The notes below the pieces were generated by a model that was given only the letters and a program-made list of their open reading frames with translations, was not told the DNA's origin and made no database searches. 64,000 nucleotides of DNA from Chiridota heheva. Lineage: Eukaryota > Echinodermata > Holothuroidea > Apodida > Chiridotidae. Below are positions 26,786 through 41,233 of the stretch, piece after piece. The DNA lies in NCBI GenBank assembly GCA_020152595.1, contig JAIGNY010001807.1, positions 477,001-541,000 on the forward strand, in the 5' to 3' direction. Every line of letters starts with the position of its first letter. Positions within the stretch are counted from its first letter, which is position 1. A program made the position numbers and the translations under genes.

Positions 26786-27099
26786 GACCTTCAAAGCGTT
26801 TTAAATAGCTATATACCTTGCTATACGAGACAACGAATCGCGCAGTAAAATTTTAACCAATACAAAAATTTGAAAGGAATTCTAAATATTGTGCACATAT
26901 GATGATTTCACCTCCTTAATATAGAAATACAGCTCAAAACGTTTTAGGTAATTCTTTATAGTTTCAATCTGTGAAGAAAAAACAAAAACAATTGGGTTAC
27001 TTCGGAAATAGAAAAGTCTGTACCTTCCTGCTCTAAGAAATTAATAAAGCTGTAAATTTGTCAATTTATAGTAGGTTTTGCAATTTTCTTTTTTAAATG
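26786..27099. other. Non-coding sequence
   Basis: AT-rich, nothing recognised. Confidence 0.5.
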
Positions 27100-27450
27100 A
27101 ATTTTTAAGCTACTTTGCATCTAGTTGTTTGGAAATCTTTCAAGCAGAAAGCTGCAAGTCTAAAATAGCATCAGAATTTATGTTCAAGGTATATGGAGCA
27201 GTAGAGAACACTTTGTGATTTAAAATCATGAACGAAGGAATGAAAACATCCAAATCAGTTCAAAATTGGCCATTTTACAGCTTTTTGGAAAAGCACAGAT
27301 AATTCTGGTGAAGAGAATTTGCTCTTTTATCCCAATCAACCTAAAGCTGGAGAAGGCATTTTGAACTTTTTTAAGGTCATAATATAATGGAAGAAAGAAA
27401 AAGAACAGCATTTTGAGGTGTTTTCCTGTTCATACATCACTTTGTTTTAA
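27100..27450. repeat. Dispersed repeat family, copy 1
   Basis: CTGGAGAAGGCATTTTGAAC followed by a GCATTTTGAGGTGTTTTCCTG and TTCATACATCAC block recurs in the same order at 53390-53480. I cannot assign a family. The match covers only the right portion clearly. Confidence 0.6.
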
Positions 27451-27612
27451 TATATTAAAACGAAATCAAACTGATTATATAACTTGAAAATTACACATGC
27501 CTAATTTAATTGTTAAAGCCTGAATTTAATGCTCTTTTCGGTCAATTATTAAACAGAAAACCTTTGTACTTGTCCATATATCTTTTAAGAATTATTGTAA
27601 AACAACTAAACA

Positions 27613-27722
27613 TTAACCCTTACTCTACCAGCACTTTTTTTGAAAACGCGCTCGGGAGGCGGGGTCAAAGATGGGACACACAAAAGTGTGATAATATTGG
27701 TGCATGGTAGAGTAAGGGTTAA
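27613..27722. mobile_element. piggyBac-like MITE, complete copy (110 bp)
   Basis: TTAA-CCCTTACTCTACCA at the left mirrors TGGTAGAGTAAGGG-TTAA at the right, a perfect 14-bp inverted end with the TTAA target duplicated on both sides. The interior includes GCGCTCGGGAGGCGGGGTCA. It has no coding capacity. This is the best-preserved copy of the family in the window. Confidence 0.85.
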
Positions 27723-27933
27723 GCACAGGCTGATTTATTGAAGGGTCCTCTTGTCTTCTGAGCGGCAGAGTCGGGCTCGTTCTGCCTTAGTGGGACCATG
27801 CTGCATATATTTTTGAGTTGGCACACTTGTCGCGCTTTCATTAACCCTTACTCTACCAGCATGTTTTTGAAACCGCGCTTGGGAAGTGGCATCAAAGACG
27901 GGGCACCCAAAATGGCGATAATATAAGGGTTAA
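27723..27933. mobile_element. Second piggyBac-like MITE with spacer
   Basis: A 118-bp spacer is followed by a second copy at 27841-27933. It keeps the left end TTAACCCTTACTCTACCAGC and the final AAGGGTTAA but lacks the TGCATGGTAGAG segment near the right end. The last 48 bases of the spacer match the flank before 21711. Confidence 0.8.
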
Positions 27934-30232
27934 GGTAGGTGTTAATTGTTTTCAGTGGAAATGTAATCTGTTCGTAATGGTGATGCGAAATACCCATTTT
28001 GCTCAAACATTAATTACAAATTAGCAGACATTAAGCGCACATATCAAGTTATATCTTCCCAAGATAAACGCATTTGAATCACATTTGTAACAAAACACAA
28101 GGTTCAGGTTCAAATGTGACAAGAAAATGCTTGAAATCATACTTACTGATTAACTTACTGATTAACTTCATATTGTCACCTCTAAAGTTCTCTTTGAAAA
28201 AAGTGAGGAAGCATTTGGGTGTAATAAGACACCTGTAATTTGAAAGATCTGCCTCAGAAACCCCTTAGTTGCAATTTTTGACAGGAAAGAAAGTCACATT
28301 GTGGTCAGAAGGAGATAGTCATCATAGCAGGTAATTTGATGAGAGTATTAATCAATACTTTACTATTGATTGAAAATTCATTTCCTGCTTGAAGGTCAAT
28401 CTTGATTTAATGGGGGGAGGAGGTGGTAGAAATGTAGATAGCCAAAGAAATGATGTTACAATAATTAGAAAAGAACATGGAAGAATTATTTTGGTGATAT
28501 TCCATTCCAAAGATGCATATATTGCCACCTGTATATTTAAAAGTGGTTGAGTTGCATATGCGGATGCTCTTTGGCATAAATAGGAATTTGTTGTTGGTCA
28601 CTAGTAATTTAACTCACAAATATTTGGCCTTCTCAATTGGAGCTTTTGTTCAATTTTTTTTATAAGATCTTTACTTTCATATTTAGACATTTAATCTTGT
28701 AAATCTAGTGCAGGTCTTCTTTGCGGTCCTTGTCTGACAAGGGTCACTGTTAACCCTTTTTGGAGTGAAATTGAGTAAATCGCAGGTCCCTCTTTAGTCC
28801 CGGTCCGACAAGGGTGAAAGGCTAGTCTCTCTTGGCACAACTGAAAATTCTAGGATTTTTGCTTGTTTAAAATCACAGTAAAACAACCAAATCTTAGTTC
28901 TCAGTAATCATAAAAGAACATTTTAAATATAAAAGGACTTATTTTGCAAATATCATCATAGAAATAGTCAAATTATACTTTAGAAATTACAGTGTTTTAT
29001 ATATTTTATTCTTAGTTTAAATTATTATTCATGTATATTTCACAGAAAAAATTGAACTTTTTAAGACCCATATTCAAACTTAAGATTATGTTCTCATGTC
29101 ATCAAATTTCTTTTAAATTTAAATTTAATAATGCTTCTGTAGAAATATCTTTGTAGTGTTGCATCTTAAATACAATCGGTATCTCTGATTCAACAACTAT
29201 CCCCTAATTAACCAGAAATGTATTTATGAAAATCAATCAAACATGAAAAATGATATCATATACAATTGTGGTACTTTTTACCAAAAAAGGTGTCAATTAA
29301 CAATTGTTTAAGCAATTTATTACATATTTTTATATCTGTTAGATAAGAAAATAACTCAAAATTTCATCTTCTGTCGCACTTTCTTCCGAGCGAGTTCATT
29401 GTCCTCTATTACAATATGAATTGGATGCAATTACAATTTTTCAGAATATTTGGCGACGAGCCGCCAGTCAGTCGCTTCTACATATGGCCTTTTCATTAAC
29501 TTGACTTGATTTGGCACCTTCACTTTTGCGAGACCCTCTTAACAATTCACACTATTGTCACTTATAACATAAGTCGGCAAAACGCTCTCTCTATGTAGAG
29601 CACCTTTCATTAACTAAGCATTAGATCTCTCCCAGGGAAAACTTAGACAAACTCAATGATCAAACGACATCTCGATTTACATCTGTTAATTTAACGCACA
29701 GTATCAGGCGACATGAATTTGCACGGGAGGTGTGAAACACCCTGGCCAATCTGTCATTTGGTGCCCAAAGGTGTCGAAGCCGAGGTTTGTTAGCATATTC
29801 CCCCGTTACTGCAGAAGTCACTTTGCTTGCTTGTCAAAGAATATCCATCTTTCATGGAATTCTACTTGTTTAACGAATCTATGTTTATTGTCTCGTACAA
29901 ACGCTCTTCTTCTATTTCCGTGAGATGAAAAAATTTAAGACGGAATTAAATGAATTATTATAGCTATCCTGCGTTGTATAAAATCAAATCCATGCAACAT
30001 CTAGTACAGAATTATGGAGAAAAAAAAGAAGAAAACAAACTTTTTAAGGGAAACTTTTTTCTTTCTTTTTTTCTGCACTTTGAAAGGACACAGTTGAGAG
30101 GAATTGTGTATTTAATGGCCCCAGTAATGAATTAGCCAGCAGGGTTCTTCTTCTTCTTCACTCTTGTTCTCAAATGTTGACTTAAAAGAAATGTACAGGT
30201 AGCAGCAATTTAAGCTTAATTGGAGGAATATA
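27934..30232. other. Non-coding sequence
   Basis: No gene supported in 2.3 kb. GACAAGGGT occurs twice in similar context (28737 and 28809), suggesting a small old duplication of about 70 bp. The frames at 29732-30135 have no recognisable features. Confidence 0.45.
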
Positions 30233-30850
30233 GGCTATAAACCATGAAAATATGCTATAAACAATAGAAATATGCTATAAACCATGGAAATAGGCTATAA
30301 ACAATGGAAATATGCTATAAACCATGAAAATATGCTATAAACCATGAAAATATGCTATAAATCTTGAAAATATGCTATAAACCTTTAAAATATGCTATAA
30401 ACCATGAAAATTGCTATAAAAAATATACTATAAACCATGAAAATATGCTATAAACAATGAAAATATGCTATAAACAATGAAATATGCTATAAAAATATAC
30501 TATAAACCATGGAAATATGTTATAAACCATGAAAATATGCTATAAACAATGAAAATATGCTATATGAAAACCTATAAAATGAAAATATGCTATAAACAAT
30601 GAAAATATGCTATAAACCATAAAAAATATGCTATAAACCATGTAAATTTGCTATAAACCATACAAATGGGCTATAAACCATAAAAATAGGCTATAAACCA
30701 TGAAAATAGGTTAAAATTATGGCTATAAACCATGAAAATAGGCTATAACCATGAAAATGTGCTATAAACCATAAAATAGGCTATAGACCATGGAAATGTG
30801 CTATAAACCATAAAAATAGACTATAAACCATGATAATAGCTATATAAAAA
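30233..30850. repeat. 20-bp minisatellite CTATAAACCATGAAAATATG
   Basis: About thirty degenerate copies. ACCATG alternates with ACAATG variants, and ATATG units on the left give way to ATAGG units on the right. Several copies are shortened to CTATAAAAATA. Confidence 0.95.
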
Positions 30851-31291
30851 AACTATAAATTATAAAAATAACAAAAACAAATTCATCAAAATTGGTTAAA
30901 AATAAGGTTTGGTATAATAAATCATGCAATTTTTAATTTTGTGACATCCGTCACAACGAGAAAACCTAAAAATTTCCTTATATTAACTTATTGTTTTTCA
31001 ACCAACGTTATTTAAATGGGAGCATGTAAATAAGACAAAGAGGTATTGAATCTCGATCGTACTCTTGATCAATATTTAGCAGGAGAAAGTAGCAGGTTTT
31101 CAGTGACTGAAATTCCTTGAATTACGTTACACATTTTGAGCTATCTTCTTCTCTTTAAAAAATCACAACTTTTTTATACATTACAACTTTGATTAGTTAC
31201 CTTGGAGCTACAGGTGCTTATGTCATACCATTGTGCTCAGAAATTAAAGGTCTTTCTGGTGCCTAGAAAATCTCTACCTGTCCACATTCCT

Positions 31292-32324
31292 TTAAAGGAC
31301 TAGTTTAGTGGTCAGGCAAATGAAAGAGGACTTCAAAAGAAACAAAATAGTGAGGAAAGCGTTTCCTTTAAAGGACTAGTTTAGTGGTCAGGCAAATGAA
31401 AGAGGACTTCAAAGAAACAAAATAGTGAGGAAAGCGTTTCCTTTAAAGGACTAGTTTAGTGGTCAGGCAAATGAAAGAGGACTTCAAAAGAAACAAAATA
31501 GTGAGGAAAGCGTTTCCTTTAAAGGACTAGTTTAGTGGTCAGGCAAATGAAAGAGGACTTCAAAAGAAACATAATAGTGAGGAAAGCGTTTCCTTTAAAG
31601 GACTAGTTTAGTGGTCAGGCAAATGAAAGAGGACTTCAAAAGAAACAAAATAGTGAGGAAAGCGTTTCCTTTAAAGGACTAGTTTAGTGGTCAGGCAAAT
31701 GAAAGAGGACTTCAAAAGAAACAAAATAGTGAGGAAAGCGTTTCCTTTAAAGGACTAGTTTAGTGGTCAGGCAAATGAAAGAGGACTTCAAAAGAAACAA
31801 AATAGTGAAGAAAGCGTTCCAAATTTTGTATTCTGTTAAGGAGATATCTAAGTTTAAAGTTTGGCATCATTATTGTAGAAATGGCTGAAATCAGACTAGT
31901 TGTGATGTCATAGCCTCAGATTCCTTAAGGTTTTTATGTATTCTATCCTATTTTGTCCTGCAATTTTGTGGCTTAAAAACCATGGGATATATTAAAAAAG
32001 TAGTAAAACTGAATCTAGGAAGGTTATTTATAATATACCTGAAGAAAGTTCGAGGAAAATTTAGGTAAATAGTAGAAAAAATTAAATTAACTTTCATTAA
32101 AATACATTAACAATTTATTGCTAAGAATGTGCAGATAAAGACACCAACTTTCTATAGTAGACTTACTACAACAGTCATTTCTATACAGATAAGACAAAGA
32201 CTTTTAAGCTTGTATATCTTGTTAACAGAATAAGATTTTTGAATGATTTCTTTACCATTTTGTTTCCTTTGACGTCCTCTTTGATATAAGATGGACATGC
32301 TTGACCACTGAGCTTGTACTTTAA
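31292..32324. mobile_element. TTAAAGGA palindromic element with its end amplified
   Basis: The left tip TTAAAGGACTAGTTTAGTGG and the next 55 bases are repeated seven times in tandem (31292 to about 31815, 75-76 bp per unit), nearly identical. After the last unit the element continues in the normal order: GGAGATATCTAAGTTTAAAG, GGCTGAAATCAGACTAGTTG, GATGTCATAGCCTCAG, then the core and the right arm. It ends TTGACCACTGAGCTTGTACT-TTAA. Apart from the amplified tip it closely matches the copy at 59268-59813. Confidence 0.88.
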
Positions 32325-32477
32325 AAATGAGATACATGGCCGCCATGTACAAGAAATATTTATGTCAACTAGGGCGGGTGACTTAAAGTTATTAAAAACA
32401 GCATCTTCTTAAGCAACCTTTTAGGGGAAACCTGAAAGACTTTTTGGATTTATAGAGTGAAATAAATGACTTCAAAG

Positions 32478-32889
32478 AAGAGAACTTAAAGTAGAGAACT
32501 CAAAGTAGAGAACTCAAAGTAGAGAACTCAAAGTAGAGAACCCAAAGTAGAGAACCCAAAGTAGAGAACTCAAAGAACTTAAAGAGAACTCAAAGTAGAG
32601 AACTCAAAGTAGAGAACTCTAGAGAACTCAAGTAGAGAACTCAAAGCAGAGAACTCAAAGAACTCTCAAAGTAGAGAACTCAAAGTAGAGAACTCAAAGT
32701 AGAGAACTCAAAGTAGAGAACTCAAAGTAGAGAACTCAAAGTAGAGAACTCAAAGTAGAGAACTCAAAGTAGAGAACTCAAAGTAGAGAACTCAAAGTAG
32801 AGAACTCAAAGTAGAGAACTCAAAGTAGAGAACTCAAAGTAGAGAACTCAAAGTAGAGAACTTAAAGTAGAGAACTCAAAGTAGAGAAT
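32478..32889. repeat. 14-bp minisatellite GTAGAGAACTCAAA
   Basis: About twenty-eight copies. The left third has variants and short deletions, and the right two thirds are almost perfect. It begins about 150 bp after the palindromic element at 31292-32324. Confidence 0.97.
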
Positions 32890-33044
32890 GGAAATGAATG
32901 ATCAATTTCTACTTCCAGGATTCTAAATTGTATATTATGCTGAATAAACAATGCGATGAAAGGTATGATTTTTGTAAGATTTTTAAAAACTATGAATACA
33001 AATGTATTTGACAAAGAGTTCTACGTATCAAAATGCAAAAGGGT

Positions 33045-34785
<1,741 letters not shown>

Positions 34786-35714
34786 TCTCCCTGGTCTAAG
34801 CAGGAATAAGCTCCCTGGTCTAAGAGGAATAAGCTCCCCGGTCTAAGCAGGAATAAGCTCCCCGGTCTAAGCAGGAATAAGCTCCCGGTCTAAGCAGGAA
34901 TAAGCTCCCGGTCTAAGCAGGAATAAGCTCCCGGTCTAAGCAGGAATAAGCTCCCGGTCTAAGCAGGAATAAGCTCCCGGTCTAAGCAGGAATAAGCTCC
35001 CGGTCTAAGCAGGAATAAGCTCCCGGTCTAAGCAGGAATAAGCTCCCGGTCTAAGCAGGAATAAGCTCCCGGTCTAAGCAGGAATAAGCTCCCGGTCTTA
35101 GCAGGAATAAGCTCCCGGTCTAAGCAGGAATAAGCTCCCGGTCTAAGCAGGAATAAGCTCCCGGTCTAAGCAGGAATAAGCTCCCGGTCTAAGCAGGAAT
35201 AAGCTCCCGGTCTAAGCAGGAATAAGCTCCCGGTCTAAGCGGAATAAGCTCCCGGTCTAAGCAGGAATAAGCTCCCCGGTCTAAGCAGGAATAAGCTCCC
35301 CGGTCTAAGCAGGAATAAGCTCCCCGGTCTAAGCAGGAATAAGCTCCCCGGTCTAAGCAGGAATAAGCTCCCCGGTCTAAGCAGGAATAAGCTCCCCGGT
35401 CTAAGCAGGAATAAGCTCCCGGTCTAAGCAGGAATAAGCTCCCGGTCTAAGCAGGAATAAGCTCCCGGTCTAAGCAGGAATAAGCTCCCGGTCTAAGCAG
35501 GAATAAGCTCCCGGTCTAAGCAGGAATAAGCTCCCGGTCTAAGCAGGAATAAGCTCCCGGTCTAAGCAGGAATAAGCTCCCGGTCTAAGCAGGAATAAGC
35601 TCCCCGGTCTAAGCAGGAATAAGCTCCCCGGTCTAAGCAGGAATAAGCTCCCCGGTCTAAGCAGGAATAAGCTCCCTGGTCTAAGAGGAATAAGCTCCCT
35701 GGTTTTAGCAGGAA
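34786..35714. repeat. 23/24-bp minisatellite CTCCCGGTCTAAGCAGGAAT
   Basis: About forty copies of CTCCCGGTCTAAGCAGGAAT plus AAG. Length classes are grouped: CCCTGG at both edges, then CCCCGG (24 bp) blocks at about 34833-34870, 35270-35410 and 35600-35670, and CCCGG (23 bp) blocks between them. The outermost units are longer (36-48 bp) and carry extra segments such as GAAATGCTATTTTAGAATGG. The minus-strand frame at 35539-35748 with repeated LRPGSLFL comes from 24-bp units and is not a gene. Confidence 0.97.
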
Positions 35715-35746
35715 GGTGCCATTTTGTTACCTCCCTGGTGTAAGGC

Positions 35747-35779
35747 AAGGAGATACCACTCTAAAAGTGGTATCTCCTT
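35747..35779. other. Perfect 14-bp hairpin
   Basis: AAGGAGATACCACT and AGTGGTATCTCCTT are exact reverse complements around the loop CTAAA. It lies just right of the 23/24-bp array, inside what looks like its last, longest unit. Confidence 0.9.
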
Positions 35780-38436
35780 GGTTAAGTTCTTGTTTTTTAT
35801 CCATTCCATGAAAAATTAATGTGACAGTTTTTACTTAACAAAAAAAGTCATAGAAATTTTAAATGAGGTCATTGAAAAGTCATCTAATTTCTATCTTCAT
35901 GATGTGCATATTTATTTGAATCAGTCTGATGACAAATCCGAAGAATATTAGTTGAAGCTGTGGCTAAATCGGGTCAAAGTTAGACTTAAATCAGAAATTA
36001 TAATTACCTTTTCTATCATGACGTCATTTGATGCTATCTGATTTGCATAACCAGCTTGGAATGGGCAAACTCATTGGTTGATTAAAAACACAAGGACAGA
36101 AATTTTGAGTGTTTATCAACAATTTTGATTTTTCTTTGCATACACATAGAGAGAGTTTACATGTAAAGAATTCAAAATTGAATCATCTCATCACTTTTAA
36201 TTTAAACTGGTGGTTTACAGACAGCTACGGAAATATAATATCAACCAAAAAGAGCACTTATTTCTGAGAAATAGTCCGTTTATTTAAAAAAATAAGTGTT
36301 TTCATTTTGTATTTTGATCTACTTTCATTCAAGATGGACATGTTTATCCATTGAACTAATAATATATTTGTTAAATTAGTGCAATATAGTCCTTACACAC
36401 AAAATTGTCCATCAAATTGAATGCATTGTTATAATGATGGTTCTTCCTACATCTTTTTCCTGTTTGTGTTAATACTTTTATTTGTTAGTGTTCATGTCAT
36501 TCTCTTCAGTAGACATTGACCAATGAATGAATCATCACAAAAATATTTATCACCTTTACATCGGTAATCTCATCAGTAAACTGATTTATAAATTAATTCA
36601 AATCAATTAAAACGGTTAACTAGAATCAATGACATGCATTCTTGAGCACATTTACAAGGAGGAAAACAGATCAATAGTCCTCGTATCGCTCATGAAAGAG
36701 GAGAATGGAAAGGGATGGACGCAGCTACCACCAAGAATATATTGATCTGGTGTATCAATTGACTTGAGAAGGGTCCTTGGGTCATGTGGATATTGTTGTC
36801 AGAAGGTACATGGACCCTTAGTACTAAAGCTAAATATTTAAATTGATTCACATTTTACACACTGTATCTAAACCAAACACATTAAAAAGTTGGGTGGCAG
36901 GAAATGACAAACAACAAAAAAGGGTAAAAAGTAACAAATATTCTGAGTTATAGAAAAGTGTAATTGACTTGATGTCAGAATTTCATCTGCAGAATATGGT
37001 GTCACTCATAATACTGAAACATCTTTTAGGTTTAATTGTAATTCCTATGAGCTCTTAAGCTTCTAATCTCTGAATTAATTATTATCATTAAAGCATGCAT
37101 AATATTTCAATCTCTAAACACTTCTTAAGAGTAATAACTTCTTAAATTTAGGTATAATATCAGTAATAATTAGAAAAGAAATGGGTCATAATATTTTTGG
37201 TGTATTTGAGATTCAAAACATATCAATGGGACCCGTTAGAAAATTTATATCAAAATATTATTAGTATACCACATGCTCTCTGTCAATTATACAATTTTGC
37301 CAATGTACATTTTTTACATTATTTTGTTGGGGTATGGGTGGGGTGAGGTAGGAACTGGGACAAAAGTTATCCAGTAAGTAAATATAAAATACTGTAAAAC
37401 TCACAAGGGTGAATATTTTTCTATATTGGCAAAGGTGATCACCAGCAAATATAAATCAAATGATCTCATTGCTTGTTTTACTGTTGGAAGAAAGGTCAAA
37501 ATGTTCACAAGACATTTTGAATCAATTGATGAATTCTGTGTATCTGCTTTGTCTGTAGTGCTTTGTGGCCTTTGTTGCTTGTTTCTTTTGTCCTTGATTT
37601 CATCACAAGTTAACAGACAATTGAATCAGTACACAAATTATCAATCTTCCTACATTGGTATCTCACACAAAAAATAAAGATTTAAAAAGTATTTCAAATC
37701 AATGCGAACATTTGGCAAGACAACAATAGCATTCCTTAGCGTATCTACGGAATGAGATAAACAGATCAATGGGGCACCAATTTACTTGAAGAATTCATGA
37801 AGAAAAGAATCATAATATTGTACTAAAAACAAGAGCCCAATTTAGAACAAAGGGATTTAGATTAAGATCCTTCCAAGCAACATATGGCTTAATGTTTCTA
37901 ATACATTCAGATTGATGTCTTCTTTTGACGATAAAATATGATACTCTTATTGTTTTAAGGATTACCTTAATTGATTGTATGAGTTTTTGTGGATCATTTA
38001 TCACCGTGTCATCTTCGAGACGTAAAGGTTTTAAGATCGATCAACGATTGGAAAGTTCTATCGTATCCTTGGGCAAAAATCTTGTTTGACATTTTTAGTT
38101 AAGGTATTTGTGTAAATCGGTAGAAGATTGATTGTAAGCGGTAGTAGATTGAGTCTTGTGGATGATGAATCTTGGTCCCCTATCTGCCCGTATCAGTGCA
38201 CATTGTTTAAACATAAAGAATTAAAAATTCTAATTTACAGAATAGAATTTAAAATTCTAATTCACAGAATCGAATTGAAAATAGTAGAAGCCCATCTCAA
38301 ACCAGCCGATATTACTTGTTTTTTACGCCAGGAAGAGACAGCTGAAGCTAAATTTAGTTGTCAAAAAGAGAAAACAGCAAAATTGGCGAAAAGTGGACTA
38401 TTTCACAGCTTAATATGCAAATTTGTTATATTAGAG
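35780..38436. other. Non-coding sequence; partial palindromic-element end
   Basis: The segment ATTCAAGATGGACATG...CCATTGAACTAAT (36326-36360) matches the right end of the TTAAAGGA family, so a broken copy lies at about 36270-36362. A 24-bp motif (AAAATTCTAATTTACAGAAT) repeats about three times at 38223-38285. No gene is supported. The 83-codon frame at 37426 contains a hydrophobic stretch but no splice or family support. Confidence 0.5.
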
Positions 38437-38815
38437 ATAAGCTTGGGCGATATTGATCATTATACTATATTGATATATTGCCTGAAAAATATTGATATAT
38501 ACGAAATATCGATATAATCGAAATATCGATATGCAAATTTATGACATTATATTCCATTCACAGTTACTGTTCTGTACAAGGTCATCTCATCTCAGCACAA
38601 AAAAAAAAAAAAATGAAAATCCTTGCAAAATTTATGTACAAATTAAATATCAAACAAACATCCATCTTGCTTACAAAATGTCTGTTTACACGATTTCTTT
38701 GCATTTTGGTCCTTGTATTCCTCCTGAACCTTAACACAAGGGTCATATCGATGACCCTTGAACTCCATATCGGGCTCTATCTATATGGGTCAATATTGAT
38801 ATATCACCCAAGAAT
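38437..38815. mobile_element. Possible hAT-like MITE
   Basis: The left AGCTTGGGCGATATTGAT and right ATATTGATATATCACCCAAG share an inverted CTTGGGYGATAT core. Both sides contain further ATCGATAT-type palindromes. The GCTTGGGCG start resembles the element at 23049-24346. No 8-bp target duplication could be recognised, so the call is tentative. Confidence 0.5.
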
Positions 38816-38926
38816 AAGTCACAGACCTTTTACTATTGTAAACCCTTTGATTTTTAATCCTCATTCAATTGCAAGTTTTTTAAGGAAAATACAGTGACTT
38901 GCAAAGAATTGTGGACCTTATCCATG

Positions 38927-39403
38927 CCCCCTAATCAACATCCCCTAATCAACATCCCCCTGATCAACATCCCCCTGATCAACATCCCCCTGATCAACAT
39001 CTCCCTGATCAACATCCCTGATCAACATCCCCTGATCAACATCTCCTGATCAACATCCCCTGATCAACATCCCCTGATCAACATCCCCCTAATCAACATC
39101 CCCCTAATCAACATCCCCCTGATCAACATCTCCCCTGATCAACATCCCCCTGATCAACATCCCCCTAATCAACATCCCCCCCAATCAACATCCCCTAATC
39201 AACAGCCCCTAATCAACATCCCCTGATCAACACCCCTGATTAACATCCCCTGATCAACATCCCCTGATCAACATCCCCTGATCAACATCCCCTAATCAAC
39301 ATCCCCAATCAACATCCCCTAATCAACATCCCCTAATCAACATCTCCTGATCAACATCTCCCTGATCAACATCTCCCCTAATCAACATCCCCATAATCAA
39401 CAT
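38927..39403. repeat. 15-bp minisatellite CCCCCTGATCAACAT
   Basis: About thirty-one copies of 13 to 16 bp. TGATCAAC and TAATCAAC variants occur in blocks, and the C-run length varies from three to six. TGATCA in many units is a palindrome. Confidence 0.96.
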
Positions 39404-39600
39404 ATGGATGTAAAAGTCATTCTCATCATTTCAAGAGACTGAATTAAAGAGAGTAGTGTTATAGATTAAAGATTTTGAGCTGTTCATACAAATTTTGCAA
39501 AAAAATGAACTTTGATCAGGGATAACTAAAATACTGAAGTATGCCATCTCCAAGATTCTAAAAGGTTCTACTCAGAAAATCTATGCTCTGTAAAAAGGAA

Positions 39601-39868
<268 letters not shown>

Positions 39869-40831
39869 GTCTCCCTTCAGAAAAACCAATCTGACACAAA
39901 TATCAATATGTCAATTAATATGCTTTTATATGTTTTTATCACTCAATGCAAGTCATGTAAACACTGCCCCTGATTTCACACTTCCCCCTGCTCTCTTAGA
40001 AAAGTAGTCCAATTGATTCCAAAACTCTGAGGCTTTGAAATATAACTTTTTCACCAATTTTGACAAATATCTGATTTTTCCATCTGGTAAAAGATATGTT
40101 AAGTGTTCGATTTCTTATGCATTAAATTTGATTAAAATTGGTATTTTGTTGTCAAGTTTTCAATACTAGACCTAGGGGTGTTAAGGTGCCACGACATCTA
40201 CGTTCCTTTATTTAATTTGATATTTAAAATACGCAAATTAATGGCTGTATTTCTTTGTGGTTTAGATCAGGTTGGGTATTGATTAAAATTGCCCTTTGCG
40301 AAACATATTGTAGTTGAAGGCAAGAAGGTATAGCAGAAATGATTTATTCTTTTAATACATAAATAAATATAGAATTTGAAATCATAGGTCAACATGCCAT
40401 GTCACTGGAATCTTAAAAGGATCATTTGATTTCAGCAACAAATTGATGATGTTTGTTTTAATGGTTTTCAGACATTAAAACAGGTCAGTAGATGCTTGTG
40501 AAAACTATTCATTCGATTAGAAAGAAGGTTGGATCAAACCCCCATAACTCACTTATGATGATCATCAAAGCTCAAAATAATTGTACTATTATTCTTTTAA
40601 TGTTTTTCAATCTTTAATTTGTACCTTTATAGTTTCCTTATTTACATCACGGATTCTGTTATGACACGATCCCTGTTTCCATGTATGAATTCTGGGCAGG
40701 GTGAGGACAATTTGGTAACGGCCATTTTTAATTAAATTTATGACCATTTAGACAAAACCTTTAAATGTTTGAGGTGATTGACATATTCCACAGATCACAA
40801 TTTGACATGACTTTGTAAGTGCCCTGGTAAG
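39869..40831. other. Non-coding sequence upstream of the exon
   Basis: No additional exon was recognised. Runs of A/T and scattered stops are present in all frames. Confidence 0.5.
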
Positions 40832-41060
40832 TATTCACTTGGTTGGTTTACTTCCGGGAGATGACGTCATTTTCTGGAGTGAAAAAGCTTTGCGTGGTAC
40901 AAATGAGTAAGTCCATATGTGTTCACTGTGTGGCATGTAAACAAACACAACATGTAAATAAAGGCGGCTGACCGCTTTGTTTTCACTCCAATGCGTGCGG
41001 CTACTATTCGGTCTGATGACCTCAGGTCATGAAGTTCCCAGATATCCAACCAAGTGAATA
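40832..41060. mobile_element. MITE with 15-bp perfect inverted ends, TA target
   Basis: TATTCACTTGGTTGG (40832-40846) and CCAACCAAGTGAATA (41046-41060) are exact reverse complements, and GGAGTGAAAA / TTTTCACTCC form an inner pair. If the outer TA is taken as the target duplication, the element fits Tc1/mariner-type MITEs. It lies 173 bp before the exon at 41234. The 60-codon minus-strand frame inside it is not a gene. Confidence 0.75.
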
Positions 41061-41233
41061 TGCTATCTAAACAAAATAAATTAATATAACAAAATATAAC
41101 GGCATGTTATGCAAGGGTCTTCATAGTAATATAAAAAACTTGAAATTCAGTGAATTGAAAAGGAAAAATGAAGACGTATATTTGCAATTTTTTTCCTGTT
41201 TAAAAACTAAAATTTTGGAATTTGATTCTACAG

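Noticed and set aside
37426-37677. 83-codon frame with a hydrophobic segment
   Set aside because: The stretch of hydrophobic residues could be a membrane span, but there is no family likeness and no splice or promoter support.
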